64,000 bases of DNA, from assembly GCF_006716485.1 (NCBI RefSeq), contig NZ_VFPD01000001.1, forward strand, positions 3,082,008 to 3,146,007, in the 5' to 3' direction. This document shows, one piece after another, positions 37,636-47,450 of the stretch. The number at the start of each line of letters is the position of its first letter. Position 1 is the first letter of the stretch. The notes beneath the pieces were generated by a model. The model saw nothing but the letters and a program-made list of their open reading frames with translations. It was not told where the DNA came from and did no database searches. Origin of the DNA: Chryseobacterium aquifrigidense (GTDB lineage: Bacteria > Bacteroidota > Bacteroidia > Flavobacteriales > Weeksellaceae). Both the position numbers and the translations under genes were made by a program.

Positions 37636-38826
37636 ATGAACATGATACAACCCCGTTTTAAAGACGCTCCCCACTTCAGAGACTTTTGGGGACATGGCAA
37701 CGGAAAACAGCTTATTGAATTTTCCGGAGCTGAAGTGAGTTTTGAGCATTTTGAAAAATTTGCGCCCTATTTTCATCATGTGGATGAAACCGGTGACGAG
37801 GTGGTAAGAGATGTTTATTTCACTAAAAAATTTCATGAAGCTTCGAAAGAAATCGAGCAATACATCAGAAACGGGGTTTCGGAAACTGATGATGTTCCTG
37901 AAAGTGTAAAAAAATTGTTCCGCCAGACCCAAAAAGTTCCTCAATGGCTGGATTATAACCTTCTCAAAAGCGGAGCTGAACTTTGTATGAGAAGCAACCT
38001 CGATTCTCTGATCTCGCTGAGAGATTATTGTCTGATCGGTGGTTACGATTATGCTTACCTCAACAAACCGCTTATTGTTACAGAAGCATTGAAGAAAGGT
38101 GCTGTGAAACGTCTTTCAGAAACATTGGATTTCTGGGTGAATGCCACCCGCTACAATGCACTGGAAGTTCATGCAAAAGGGTATGAATTTGCTATAAAAA
38201 CCCGTCTGATTCATTCTTACGCAAGACTTTCTATTAAAAAACATTATAAAGACTGGGATACAGAAAACTGGGGAGAACCTATCAATTCATGGGACATGAT
38301 GGCAACATATATCGGGTTCAGTCTGGTATTCCTTCATAGCCTTAAAAAATTAGGAAATAGTTTTTCTGTTGAAGAGGAACAGGGAATTTTTCATCTCTGG
38401 AAATATGTAGGTTATCTTTTGGGAATTCCGGAGCAGCTTCTTCCTGATGATAAGAAACAGGCAACGGAATATTTTTATTTATGGACTTCTGTTCAGCCGC
38501 CTTCGGATAAAGATTCTGTTCTTCTGGCTCATTCTCTGCTGGATGAATCATTGGAAAATCCTATTTTAAAATATGAATTTCAAAGAAAAAATTTGAAATA
38601 TCTACACGTCTGCTGCACCTGGTTTTTGTTGGATGACGAGGTGTGTAAAAGATTACAAATTCCGGAAGTTCCTTTCAGAAATCTGTTTCCAAAATCTAAA
38701 ATACTTTTCAACAAAATTTATGACAGTCTTGTAAGCCGCAATGTCAGAATACAAAGAGGAAATAAGGACCAGATGAAAGTACTGGAAGATTATCTTGCCA
38801 TCACTAAAAACTCAAATTTTCATTAA
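37636..38826 (+). CDS. MpaB-like oxygenase (DUF2236 family)
   Basis: 396 residues. The family's DUF2236 features are present: DVYFTKKFHEASKEIEQYI, KVPQWLDYNLLKSGAELCMRS, GGYDYAYLNKPLIVTEALKKGAVKRLSET, and the helical core TRLIHSYARLSIKKHYKDWDTENWGEPINSWDMMATYIGFS with conserved His and Arg that bind haem in latex-clearing protein relatives. It may catalyse haem-dependent oxygenation or peroxidation; the substrate is unknown. Single gene with no obvious partner. Confidence 0.82.
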   Translation: MNMIQPRFKDAPHFRDFWGHGNGKQLIEFSGAEVSFEHFEKFAPYFHHVDETGDEVVRDVYFTKKFHEASKEIEQYIRNGVSETDDVPESVKKLFRQTQKVPQWLDYNLLKSGAELCMRSNLDSLISLRDYCLIGGYDYAYLNKPLIVTEALKKGAVKRLSETLDFWVNATRYNALEVHAKGYEFAIKTRLIHSYARLSIKKHYKDWDTENWGEPINSWDMMATYIGFSLVFLHSLKKLGNSFSVEEEQGIFHLWKYVGYLLGIPEQLLPDDKKQATEYFYLWTSVQPPSDKDSVLLAHSLLDESLENPILKYEFQRKNLKYLHVCCTWFLLDDEVCKRLQIPEVPFRNLFPKSKILFNKIYDSLVSRNVRIQRGNKDQMKVLEDYLAITKNSNFH

Positions 38827-38960
38827 GGTAATAAGTCAGGAAGCTGGAAGTTTATATTGGACTATAAATCTCACTTAGTAAAAGTAATAGCTAAGTTCAA
38901 TATATTTTACAGACATCAATAACTCCTTTCTTCCAGCTTCCAGCATCCCAACCTACCTAA
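38827..38960. repeat. 'GGAAGCTGGAAG' inverted intergenic repeat
   Basis: GGAAGCTGGAAG at 38831-38842 is mirrored by CTTCCAGCTTCC near 38930-38942. Same family as the gap at 11246-11360. The rest of this 305-bp gap to recA shows only AT-rich sequence and a TATTTTTG box. Confidence 0.6.
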
Positions 38961-39104
38961 TAGATCGCAATTTTTTCCATCACCCATACCACATTATGCA
39001 TCTGCTTCGTTATGAAGGAGATCACTTATAAAATTTTATCATTTTTTAACTCTAAAAACAGCTTTCAGAGACAAATAATATTAGTTTTTGATATATAAAT
39101 TATG

Positions 39105-39112
39105 TATTTTTG
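39105..39112 (+). promoter_or_regulatory. -7 element of the recA promoter
   Basis: TATTTTTG 20 nt before the ATG. No LexA-type palindrome was recognised nearby. Confidence 0.4.
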
Positions 39113-39131
39113 AGAAATTATTTTAATAGAG

Positions 39132-40133
39132 ATGAGTAACATTGACGATAAGAAAAAAGCACTTGCTTTAGTGCTTGACAAGCTAGATAAAACATATGGA
39201 AAGGGAACAGTAATGACTTTAGGTGATGAATCTATAGACAATACTATTGAAGTAATTCCTTCCGGTTCTTTAGGTTTGGATATTGCCTTAGGTATTGGCG
39301 GATATCCAAAGGGAAGAATCATTGAAATATATGGTCCGGAATCTTCAGGTAAAACAACATTAACCCTTCATGCTATTGCTGAGGCTCAAAAAGCAGGTGG
39401 TATTGCAGCATTCATTGATGCAGAGCACGCTTTCGACAGAACTTATGCTGCAAAATTAGGAATTGATCTTGAAAACCTGATCATTTCTCAGCCAGACAAC
39501 GGTGAGCAAGCTTTAGAAATTGCAGATAACCTTATCCGTTCAGGAGCTATTGATATCGTTGTCATTGACTCTGTGGCTGCTCTTACCCCAAAAGCAGAAA
39601 TTGAAGGTGAAATGGGAGATTCTAAAATGGGTCTTCATGCAAGATTAATGTCTCAGGCATTGAGAAAGCTTACAGCTACTATTTCAAGAACAAAATGTAC
39701 AGTGATTTTCATCAACCAGTTGAGAGAAAAGATTGGTGTTATGTTCGGAAACCCTGAAACGACTACCGGAGGTAATGCTTTGAAGTTCTATGCTTCTGTA
39801 AGAATTGATATCAGAAAAGCAAGTGCACCTATCAAACAAGGTGATGAAGCTATCGGTAGCCGTGTGAAAGTGAAAATTGTGAAAAACAAAGTAGCACCTC
39901 CTTTCAAGCAGGCAGAATTCGATATCATGTATGGTGAAGGAGTTTCTAAAGTAGGAGAAATTCTTGATACTGCAGTAGATATGGGAATCGTAAAGAAAAG
40001 CGGATCTTGGTTCAGCTACGAAGAGACTAAACTAGGTCAGGGACGTGATGCTGTAAAAGATGTTTTAAGAGACAATCCGGATCTTGCTGAAGAATTGGAA
40101 GGTAAGATCAAGGAAGAAATGAAAAACAAATAA
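39132..40133 (+). CDS. recA: Recombinase RecA
   Basis: 333 residues. Walker [10 protein letters not shown], Walker [10 protein letters not shown], and the L2 DNA-binding loop [50 protein letters not shown] belongs to the core and an acidic C-tail closes the protein. It forms filaments on single-stranded DNA for homologous recombination and SOS signalling. Standing alone, with its own terminator. Confidence 0.98.
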   Translation: MSNIDDKKKALALVLDKLDKTYGKGTVMTLGDESIDNTIEVIPSGSLGLDIALGIGGYPKGRIIEIYGPESSGKTTLTLHAIAEAQKAGGIAAFIDAEHAFDRTYAAKLGIDLENLIISQPDNGEQALEIADNLIRSGAIDIVVIDSVAALTPKAEIEGEMGDSKMGLHARLMSQALRKLTATISRTKCTVIFINQLREKIGVMFGNPETTTGGNALKFYASVRIDIRKASAPIKQGDEAIGSRVKVKIVKNKVAPPFKQAEFDIMYGEGVSKVGEILDTAVDMGIVKKSGSWFSYEETKLGQGRDAVKDVLRDNPDLAEELEGKIKEEMKNK

Positions 40134-40151
40134 TTTTTCAGAAAAATATAG

Positions 40152-40180
40152 AAAAGGCAGTCTTAGGACTGCCTTTTTTG
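40152..40180 (+). terminator. recA terminator
   Basis: GGCAGTC-ttag-GACTGCC flanked by AAAA and T6. Confidence 0.92.
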
Positions 40181-40235
40181 TTTCAAATATTTTTTAAAAC
40201 GCAAAGCTTTTATTTATTCATGGTATAATTTTAGA

Positions 40236-40330
40236 GAGAGCAAAGGTGGAATCAATTTCATTGACCCTTTTAAGCAAATGTATAATCCCAAAACTTAATC
40301 AGCGACAAAGCCGCAACGCTTTGCATCCCT
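40236..40330. repeat. Dispersed repeat, 'GCAAAGG...GCGACAAAG' family, copy 1
   Basis: From GAGAGCAAAGGTGGAATCAA to CAGCGACAAAGCCGC and GCTTTGCATCCCT. A diverged inverted copy lies at 47980-48079 with AGCAAAGGCAGAATCAAT and CAGCGACAAAGTCGC on its minus strand. Confidence 0.65.
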
Positions 40331-40360
40331 GGAACCAACTTTCGGATCTCATAATTAAAA

Positions 40361-40384
40361 GAGGTTATTCCGTAGAACAACCTC
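40361..40384 (-). terminator. Terminator of the following minus-strand gene
   Basis: GAGGTT-12 nt-AACCTC, with AATTAAAA on the far side giving a T-rich tail on the minus strand. Confidence 0.65.
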
Positions 40385-40405
40385 TTGAATTTTATGTTTT
40401 AAAAA

Positions 40406-41839
40406 TTATCCGGCAATTTTACCTTGAAGCTGAAGAGCTCCGGTTACCTTCATTCCTTTTGTAAGCGTTTCCATTCTCATATTCTCTTTGTTCACAAAAG
40501 CATCAATGGTAAAGAAATCTTCATTCTCTTCATGGGTGATGAGCTTCAGTTTCAAAATATATCCTTTAACACTTTTATCTTCAAGCAATTCAGTTTCTTT
40601 AAAGTCTACAAGCTGAGCAATAAAGTCAAAGCATGCATAATTAGGAAGATCCTGACTTGGGGCATAGGTAGTGAAATCGTCACTCATTTTAGTACCATCA
40701 GGTAAATCCGTGTTCGTATGAACGTCAAGGATGAATACAATTCCACTGACATTTACCTTCAGATGAGGCTGTGTCATGTAGGTATTTTTGTTTTCAGCAT
40801 AATCTGTCGCAAAGAACCAAACCCCAAAAGTTTCTCTGGCAGGTCCTGCTACAATCGCCTGTAAATTCAAGGCATTTTCCCATTCTCTGATGGATCTTGT
40901 TTCAAAATCCAGAGTATAATCCGTTTTTACTTCCGGAATGATAATGCTTAGTTCCTCCGTTAAAGTAGTTTTAAATGTTACCCCATTAAATTCTGTTTTG
41001 CTCTTCATATCAACTGATGGATCAGAAGATTCAGACTGTGTCAAAATAGCATTAAGATACTGACCGTAATCTTTAGTCTGGAAATTCTGATGACCAAAAA
41101 TTCCACTCCATGTATTCATCAGGTTATGAACATTCGATTTTCTGATGATGATTCCTGCTTCATTAGTCGTTTCAGGAGCTGCAATTCCTTCCGTATTCTG
41201 GAAATAATTTTGTCCGTCAATCAACTGATGATTCATGATTGCATTATTTTCTTCATGAGAAAACTCTGCGAAACCTTTATAAGTGATATTCTGGTTTTCG
41301 AAAATATAAGGCAACCCTGTTTTCTTCTTCTGATCACCAGCAAAGTGATAAGCAAGAGAAATTCCCTTGAACTCCCCTTCCTGCATGGCCGGAGTGTGAT
41401 TACCGTTATGATCAAACTGAGAATGATACAGGATCATATACGATTTAATCTTACCTTCCTGAAGCTCACTTTCAAACTTTTCTTCCATTTTTGCAATTGC
41501 CTGCTGTGGAGAAAGTGCATAAGCATCTTCAGTAACCATATATGCAAAGCCTTCTACTTCACCGTTTTCTTTTTCAAAAGCTGAAAGAGGCGTATACTCA
41601 CCTCTTAGCTGAAGGGCTATAGAATACACGATATAATCATTATAAATCCTGATTTTTCCATATTCTTCACTTACTTTCGGCTCTTCTACCGGCTGCGAAG
41701 GGATTTCCGGTATTGTTTCCACAACTTCTTCCGCCACTTCCTCTACTATTTTTTCTTCCGGCATTTCCATTTCCTGAACCGGAGTGCTTACATTTTCCTG
41801 ACTGTTATTTTTCTTCTTAAAAAAATCAAAGATTCCCAT
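40406..41839 (-). CDS. Cytoplasmic protein of unknown function, 477 residues
   Basis: Begins MGIFDFFKKKNNSQ, a short amphipathic start common in soluble proteins, then a Glu/Val/Pro-rich spacer (~15-60, VEEVAEEVVETIPEIPSQPVEE split by prolines) that is probably disordered. The remaining ~400 residues are globular, with two halves of mixed alpha/beta character (GFAYMVTEDAYALSPQQAIAKMEEK; LEVKTDYTLDFETRSIREWE-like region). No signal peptide, no membrane segment, no family recognised. Single gene. Confidence 0.75.
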   Translation of the reverse strand: MGIFDFFKKKNNSQENVSTPVQEMEMPEEKIVEEVAEEVVETIPEIPSQPVEEPKVSEEYGKIRIYNDYIVYSIALQLRGEYTPLSAFEKENGEVEGFAYMVTEDAYALSPQQAIAKMEEKFESELQEGKIKSYMILYHSQFDHNGNHTPAMQEGEFKGISLAYHFAGDQKKKTGLPYIFENQNITYKGFAEFSHEENNAIMNHQLIDGQNYFQNTEGIAAPETTNEAGIIIRKSNVHNLMNTWSGIFGHQNFQTKDYGQYLNAILTQSESSDPSVDMKSKTEFNGVTFKTTLTEELSIIIPEVKTDYTLDFETRSIREWENALNLQAIVAGPARETFGVWFFATDYAENKNTYMTQPHLKVNVSGIVFILDVHTNTDLPDGTKMSDDFTTYAPSQDLPNYACFDFIAQLVDFKETELLEDKSVKGYILKLKLITHEENEDFFTIDAFVNKENMRMETLTKGMKVTGALQLQGKIAG

Positions 41840-41896
41840 ACTGTTATTTATAATTGGCGGTAAATATAATAAAAGTGCTGAACAGGCCCATCATAA

Positions 41897-41930
41897 AAAA
41901 AATGCCATTGTGTCAGTTTCTTTTTCATTG
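41897..41930. promoter_or_regulatory. Conserved block ATGCCATTGTGTCA, copy 1
   Basis: A ~34-bp segment similar to 44949-44982 upstream of htpG (ATGTCATTCTGTCA then a CTTTCTTCTTCAT-like tail). Here it lies 58-91 bp upstream of the minus-strand hypothetical gene, in the opposite orientation to it. Confidence 0.4.
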
Positions 41931-41942
41931 CTTTTATAATAA

Positions 41943-41979
41943 AAAATTCCGGCGGAGCCTTTGGCTCCGCCGGAATTTT
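41943..41979. terminator. Very strong GC-rich terminator
   Basis: AATTCCGGCGGAGCC-ttt-GGCTCCGCCGGAATT, a perfect 15-bp stem with A and T flanks, ends the S9 peptidase gene. It is far more GC-rich than its surroundings. Confidence 0.92.
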
Positions 41980-41980
41980 A

Positions 41981-44875
41981 TTAATTAGGCTTATCATCTG
42001 TCAGCTCAAATCCCCAATCTTTTCCTTTTTGGGTTGCCGGGATGCCTTTTGTCATCCAGACCGGAGCTTTTGCCCCTTTAAGATAATAATCAAAAAACTG
42101 CTGTTCGCGGATTTGAATATCTTTTCTGTTCTGGCGTTTTATAAGGTTATGATCATCACCATTATAATTCAGAAGCCATACGGGTTTTCCGAGACGGCGT
42201 AATGCGGTAAACATTTCAATTCCCTGATACCAGGGCACTGCTCCATCTTTATCATTACTCATAATAACTACCGGTGTTTTTACCTGATTAATGGTAAAGA
42301 GCGGAGAGTTCTTAATATAAAGATCCGGAGCATCCCACAGATTCTTTCCTAGCCTGCTCTGCGATTTTTCATACTGGAACTGTCTGTTCATTCCGGAAGT
42401 CCATCGGATTCCTCCATAGGCAGAAGTCATGTTGACAACAGGAGCACCACTCCATGCTGCGGCATACATATTCGTGTGTGCAATAAGATAGGCTACCTGG
42501 TAACCTCCCCAACTTTGTCCCTGAATTCCTATTTTAGTACCATCCACCCAGGAATTTTGCTTTAGCTTTTCAACTCCAGAATTAATGTATTCCATGGCAG
42601 ATTCTCCCGGGAAACCATCTGTGTAAGAAATATCAGGAGTAAAAACCAGATATCCGTTACTCACAAAATAAGAAATATTTAATCTTGAAGGTGTTGGAGC
42701 AGGTGCTACATAACGGTTTAAGTTATCTGAAAGCTTTTCGTAGAAATAAACAATCATCGGATATTTTTTATTCGGATTGAAATCTTCCGGTTTGTATAAA
42801 ACTCCTGTAGAAGTATTTCCTTTGGGTGTAGTCCAGTTTACCAATTCATCTGTTCCCCAGTTATATTGATTTTGCTGTGGATTGGTATTGCTCAGTTTTT
42901 GCTGTTCTGAGAAATCTGATGTTGCAAAAACATTGGGTGAATCTGTGTATGATTCCTTTACCAAAATATATTTCTCAGCATTCTTTGCTTTTTGAAGAGT
43001 TCGATACCCCCATACATTTTCCATTTGAATTTTTACAGGGTCAGTGTCTGAGTGAATGGATGTTTTAAAAATTCCGTTCGCCTTGGATGTATTATCAAAT
43101 GCTGATAAATAAATGGCTGATTTTCTGTTTAAGCTTTTAATATCTTTATCCAGATCATAAGTATCAAATGTTATTTTATGTTTACGTCCGAATCCATTGG
43201 TAATATTTCTCGGCTTTTTTGAACCGTTCAGGAAAAACTCCCAAAGATCATAACGGTCTCTGATAATCACAGATTCATCATTATCGGTCCAGGATGCAAT
43301 ACCATAAGAATTTGGAAAATCCGGCATATCAAATTCCTCGTCAACAAAGGAAACAGGTAGGCTGCTATTTAATGGAAGGGTTTGTTTTGTTTTCACATTA
43401 TAGCTCAGCCACTTTCCTTTTTCTCTGTCAAAGATTACGACAAATTTACCAAGCGGAGATACAGCTGCTGCTCCATTCAGATTTTGAATAATTTCAGTTC
43501 TGTCTCCCGTTTTATTATCAATCAGGAAATACGTTTTCTTTGTAGCGCCTTCCCATTGTGAAGAAATACGGTTGTTCAAGCTTGTAATACCAAGTGCAAA
43601 TTCAGCATTCCCTTCATTTACCAAGCGTAAAGTGTCCAAGTCTTCTCCATCAATATTTCTGAAGAAATCCGGTTTTTCTGTTTGCATTACTGCAGCATAT
43701 GATTTCTTCAGGTCATTTTTCAATTCTTTTAGCTGTACCGTTTGCAGATAATCATCTCTATAGTTCCACACATCTACTACAGCATGGTCATTCGCAATCA
43801 TTGCTGTATCTTTTGCAACAGGTTTGGGAGCAACACCGAAATACAGCTGTTTCCCATTTTTACTGAACAGAGGCAACCGATTTTCAGAAATCACCCAATT
43901 TTTTTTCATCTGAGCATTTTCATTGGTAACAATTTCTTTTTTGTTTCCTTTAAAATTAAAGTAATACAGCTGATACAGTTTTACCAGGTCATTCTGTGCA
44001 GAAGAAGTTCCCACATAAGCCAATTGACTTCCTTCTTCATCAAAAGACAACTGCGAAAAATCGCCTTCCATTTCAGAAATTTTATTTACAGTTCCTTTTT
44101 GCAGATCAACTACCTGCACGGTTTGAAATGCATATTTTTTCGGCTTTGACTTGTCTGTATCTTTTTTATCTGCAGATTTTTCATCTGCTGAGTCTTTCCC
44201 TTCTTTCTTATCTTTTTTCTCGTCTGGCTTTTTTGTCACAAAAACAAGCTGCTTCCCATTTTTACTGAACTCATAACGTACCACATTATCATAGGTTGTA
44301 CTTTTTCCATCCAATAAATTTCGTACTACCAATTGTAATGGTTTTACATTTTTGTCCTCATCTTTGCTTTCGTCTCCATCATCTTTATCAGCATTGTCAT
44401 CTGCAGATTTATCCTTTGTATTTTCAAGAAGATAAGCAACGTAGGAACCTGCCTTTTCAGGAATTTTAAATCCTTTTACATTAGGAATCTTCTCTGTTTT
44501 ATCATTGAAGAAATCAACGATAGCAAGGCTGTCTTTCGTTAATTTATTTTTCTTCAGTTTTTTATCTTTTACTGCTTTTATATCTTTATACTGCGGACGG
44601 ATCTGAAAAACAGCAAATCTGGAATCATTGGTAAAGTCCACTTTTGCAGCTCTTGCAAACTTTTTTGTGGTCTTATTTTTAACGGAATATAAAGAAAGCT
44701 CAGAATTTCCTTCCTGAGCATCTACCGAATAGGCAATCCATTTTCCATCATTTGAGATTTTTCTTGATCCTATATTCTGCCAACTGTCATAAACAGAGTG
44801 ATCTAAAGGCTTCTTCTGCCCATATACCCAGGAGGCCATGATGAGCAGAATAAAAACTGTACATTTCAACTTCAT
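41981..44875 (-). CDS. S9-family prolyl oligopeptidase-type peptidase, secreted
   Basis: 964 residues. Signal peptide 1-19 (VFILLIMASWVYG). Residues ~25-690 form a beta-propeller-like region interrupted by highly charged Lys/Asp/Glu inserts at ~155-180 and ~220-245 (KDKKEGKDSADEKSADKK region). The C-terminal alpha/beta hydrolase has nucleophile Ser788 in GQSWGGYQ, Asp in MSNDKDGAVPW and His in NGDDHNLIKRQN. It should cleave peptides after proline or similar residues in the periplasm. It is longer than the usual S9 family size because of the charged inserts. Confidence 0.92.
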   Translation of the reverse strand: MKLKCTVFILLIMASWVYGQKKPLDHSVYDSWQNIGSRKISNDGKWIAYSVDAQEGNSELSLYSVKNKTTKKFARAAKVDFTNDSRFAVFQIRPQYKDIKAVKDKKLKKNKLTKDSLAIVDFFNDKTEKIPNVKGFKIPEKAGSYVAYLLENTKDKSADDNADKDDGDESKDEDKNVKPLQLVVRNLLDGKSTTYDNVVRYEFSKNGKQLVFVTKKPDEKKDKKEGKDSADEKSADKKDTDKSKPKKYAFQTVQVVDLQKGTVNKISEMEGDFSQLSFDEEGSQLAYVGTSSAQNDLVKLYQLYYFNFKGNKKEIVTNENAQMKKNWVISENRLPLFSKNGKQLYFGVAPKPVAKDTAMIANDHAVVDVWNYRDDYLQTVQLKELKNDLKKSYAAVMQTEKPDFFRNIDGEDLDTLRLVNEGNAEFALGITSLNNRISSQWEGATKKTYFLIDNKTGDRTEIIQNLNGAAAVSPLGKFVVIFDREKGKWLSYNVKTKQTLPLNSSLPVSFVDEEFDMPDFPNSYGIASWTDNDESVIIRDRYDLWEFFLNGSKKPRNITNGFGRKHKITFDTYDLDKDIKSLNRKSAIYLSAFDNTSKANGIFKTSIHSDTDPVKIQMENVWGYRTLQKAKNAEKYILVKESYTDSPNVFATSDFSEQQKLSNTNPQQNQYNWGTDELVNWTTPKGNTSTGVLYKPEDFNPNKKYPMIVYFYEKLSDNLNRYVAPAPTPSRLNISYFVSNGYLVFTPDISYTDGFPGESAMEYINSGVEKLKQNSWVDGTKIGIQGQSWGGYQVAYLIAHTNMYAAAWSGAPVVNMTSAYGGIRWTSGMNRQFQYEKSQSRLGKNLWDAPDLYIKNSPLFTINQVKTPVVIMSNDKDGAVPWYQGIEMFTALRRLGKPVWLLNYNGDDHNLIKRQNRKDIQIREQQFFDYYLKGAKAPVWMTKGIPATQKGKDWGFELTDDKPN

Positions 44876-44948
44876 TTTTAAAATATTTTAAGAATTAAAA
44901 GTAAGATATTTCTTTGACAAAATCATACGACAAGACCACATCAGGTTG

Positions 44949-44982
44949 AAAAAATGTCATTCTGTCACTTTCTTCTTCATGG
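44949..44982 (+). promoter_or_regulatory. Conserved block ATGTCATTCTGTCA upstream of htpG, copy 2
   Basis: Two TGTCA half-sites 3 nt apart, then CTTTCTTCTTCAT. It ends about 45 nt before the htpG ATG, so it could be part of a heat-shock promoter or operator. Confidence 0.45.
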
Positions 44983-45027
44983 TATTTTTTTTGAGAAGTA
45001 TTTTGAACAATTAAAATATAAAATATG

Positions 45028-46920
45028 ATGACTAAAGGAAATATTAATGTATCTGTGGAAAACATTTTCCCCCTTATTAAAAAATTTCTTTACAGTGACC
45101 ACGAAATATTCTTAAGAGAATTGATTTCCAATGCTACTGATGCTACTTTAAAATTAAAACATTTAACAAGCATTGGTGAAGCAAAAGTAGAGTACGGAAA
45201 TCCGAAACTTGAAGTTAAAATTGATAAAGACCAGAAAACTTTACGCATCATTGACCAGGGTATTGGGATGACGGCTGAAGAAGTTGAAAAATACATCAAC
45301 CAGGTTGCTTTCTCAGGAGCTGAAGAGTTTCTGGAAAAATATAAGGATTCTGCTAAAGATTCAGGGATTATCGGACATTTCGGTCTTGGATTTTACTCTG
45401 CATTTATGGTGGCAGAAAAGGTAGAAATTCTTACAAAATCTTATAAAGATGAGCCGGCAGTACGTTGGATTTGTGACGGAAGTCCGGAATTTACACTTGA
45501 GGAAACTACCGATAAAACTGACAGAGGAACAGAAATTATTCTTCATATTGCTGAAGATTCGGTAGAGTTTTTAGAAGAAACAAAAATCCGTGAACTGTTA
45601 TTAAAGTATAACAAATTTATGCCTGTTCCGATTAAATTCGGGACAAAAACACATACACTTCCATTACCGGAAGATGCTCCGGAGGATGCGGTAGCTGAAA
45701 CGGAAGAGGTAGACAATATTATCAACAATCCGGTACCAGCATGGACAATCGCTCCAAGCGAACTAACCAATGAGGATTATATGAAGTTCTATCATGAACT
45801 GTATCCAATGCAGTTTGAAGAACCATTATTCAACATCCACCTGAATGTTGATTATCCTTTCAATCTTACCGGAATTCTGTTCTTTCCTAAGTTGAGCAAC
45901 AACCTGAATATCGACAAAGATAAAATTCAATTATATCAAAACCAGGTATTCGTAACGGATGAAGTAAAAGGGATCGTTCCGGACTTCCTGATGCTTCTGA
46001 GAGGAGTTATTGATTCTCCGGATATTCCATTGAACGTTTCCCGTTCTTATCTTCAGGCAGATGGTGCGGTAAAGAAAATTTCATCTTACATCACGAAAAA
46101 AGTAGCCGACAAAATGGCTTCTTTAATCAATGAAAACCGTGAAGACTATGAGAAAAAATGGAACGACATTAAAATCGTAATCGAGTACGGAATCATTACT
46201 GAAGAGAAATTTGCTGAAAAGGCAGACAAATTCACATTGTATCCTACAACCGACGGTAAATATTTCCTTTGGGATGAACTGGTAGAAAAAATAAAGCCAA
46301 GCCAAACCGATAAAGATAACAAACTGGTTGTATTGTATGCTACCAATGCTGATGAGCAGCACAGCTACATCCAGTCTGCAAGAGATAAAGGATATGAAGT
46401 TCTGTTATTAGACTCTCCTATCATTTCACACGTGATTCAGAAACTGGAAGCTTCAAAAGAAAATATTTCATTTGCAAGAGTAGATGCTGATCATGTTAAT
46501 AACCTTATCAAAAAAGACGAGCCGGTAATTTCAAAACTGAATGAAACGGAAAAAGAGTCATTAAAAAAGAATGTAGAAGAAGCTATTCAGGATTCTAAAT
46601 TTACGGTTCAGCTTGAAGACCTTGACAGCAATGATGCTCCGTTCACCATTACCCAGCCTGAATTCATGAGAAGAATGAAGGAAATGCAGGCTACAGGTGG
46701 AGGCGGCATGTTTGGAATGGGCGGTTTCCCGGAGATGTACAATCTTGTGGTGAACTCCAACAGCGAGCTTTCCAATCAGATCTTAAAAACTGAGAATACT
46801 GAAGAGAAAGAAAACTTAATCAAATATGCGCTGGATCTTGCCAAGCTTTCACAAAACTTACTGAAAGGAAAAGACCTGACAGATTTTATACAGAGAAGCT
46901 ATAAGCAACTGGAAAAATAA
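45028..46920 (+). CDS. htpG: Molecular chaperone HtpG (Hsp90)
   Basis: 630 residues (631 if the preceding ATG is used). The GHKL ATPase domain shows ELISNATDATLKLKH, DQGIGMT and GHFGLGFYSAFMVA; the middle domain has LNVSRSYLQAD with the catalytic Arg, and a Gly/Met-rich stretch (ATGGGGMFGMGGFPEM) lies near the C-terminal dimerisation region. It helps fold and remodel client proteins. Tail NFIQRS-like ends are normal for the family. Single gene with its own terminator and the TGTCA block upstream. Confidence 0.97.
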   Translation: MTKGNINVSVENIFPLIKKFLYSDHEIFLRELISNATDATLKLKHLTSIGEAKVEYGNPKLEVKIDKDQKTLRIIDQGIGMTAEEVEKYINQVAFSGAEEFLEKYKDSAKDSGIIGHFGLGFYSAFMVAEKVEILTKSYKDEPAVRWICDGSPEFTLEETTDKTDRGTEIILHIAEDSVEFLEETKIRELLLKYNKFMPVPIKFGTKTHTLPLPEDAPEDAVAETEEVDNIINNPVPAWTIAPSELTNEDYMKFYHELYPMQFEEPLFNIHLNVDYPFNLTGILFFPKLSNNLNIDKDKIQLYQNQVFVTDEVKGIVPDFLMLLRGVIDSPDIPLNVSRSYLQADGAVKKISSYITKKVADKMASLINENREDYEKKWNDIKIVIEYGIITEEKFAEKADKFTLYPTTDGKYFLWDELVEKIKPSQTDKDNKLVVLYATNADEQHSYIQSARDKGYEVLLLDSPIISHVIQKLEASKENISFARVDADHVNNLIKKDEPVISKLNETEKESLKKNVEEAIQDSKFTVQLEDLDSNDAPFTITQPEFMRRMKEMQATGGGGMFGMGGFPEMYNLVVNSNSELSNQILKTENTEEKENLIKYALDLAKLSQNLLKGKDLTDFIQRSYKQLEK

Positions 46921-46924
46921 TATA

Positions 46925-46959
46925 AAAAAGACTGTTTCATTTTGAAGCAGTCTTTTTTT
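46925..46959 (+). terminator. htpG terminator
   Basis: GACTGTTTC-atttt-GAAGCAGTC followed by T7; one wobble in the stem. Confidence 0.88.
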
Positions 46960-47450
46960 ATCTGAAGAAAGGTTGGAAAAACGCAGAGGCACTATTTTTT
47001 TGAATACTATGTATTGTAAGGCTCAAGGATTTTATCCCCGATAAAACTGCAGGCTGTGTTTTTATTCTTTATCTCGCTGATTTGCTGATTACGCAGATAA
47101 TAAAAATCTGTGCAATTCGTGTGATCTGCGGGAATATTTTAATAAAGATTAAGCTCCCGTCCTTGCTGAAAATCTAATATTGAGCGAAGTCGGAATGTTC
47201 TTGTTCATTAAATTTTCATAATGAATAAAAACCTTATAGGTTTAAATACCTACTCTTACCAACAATCTTTGATCAATCGGAAGTTATTGCGAAATAAATG
47301 GCTAGTACGAAGAAAATTTTCAACAATTACATAGGATAATATTTGTGTTTTTAAGTCTGGCTTCCTTTTATCTTTAATCTTATTCTTTATCACATATTTT
47401 TTTCTACTTTTTATTGTATAGCTTCTGCTTTTTTGCCATTTTTGTATAAA
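46960..47450. repeat. 530-bp gap with dispersed 'CAGATTACGCAGAT' repeats
   Basis: Contains AAGGATTTTATCCCCGATAAAA near 47028 and GATTACGCAGATAATAAAAATC followed by TGTGCAATTCGTG and GATCTGCGGGAA at 47085-47138. Similar units lie at 48671-48838 and 50173-50330. A fragment TTGAGCGAAGTCGGAATGTTC at 47180-47200 looks like a decayed palindromic repeat. A minus-strand open frame of 69 codons here is Lys/Arg-rich and probably not a gene. Confidence 0.6.
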
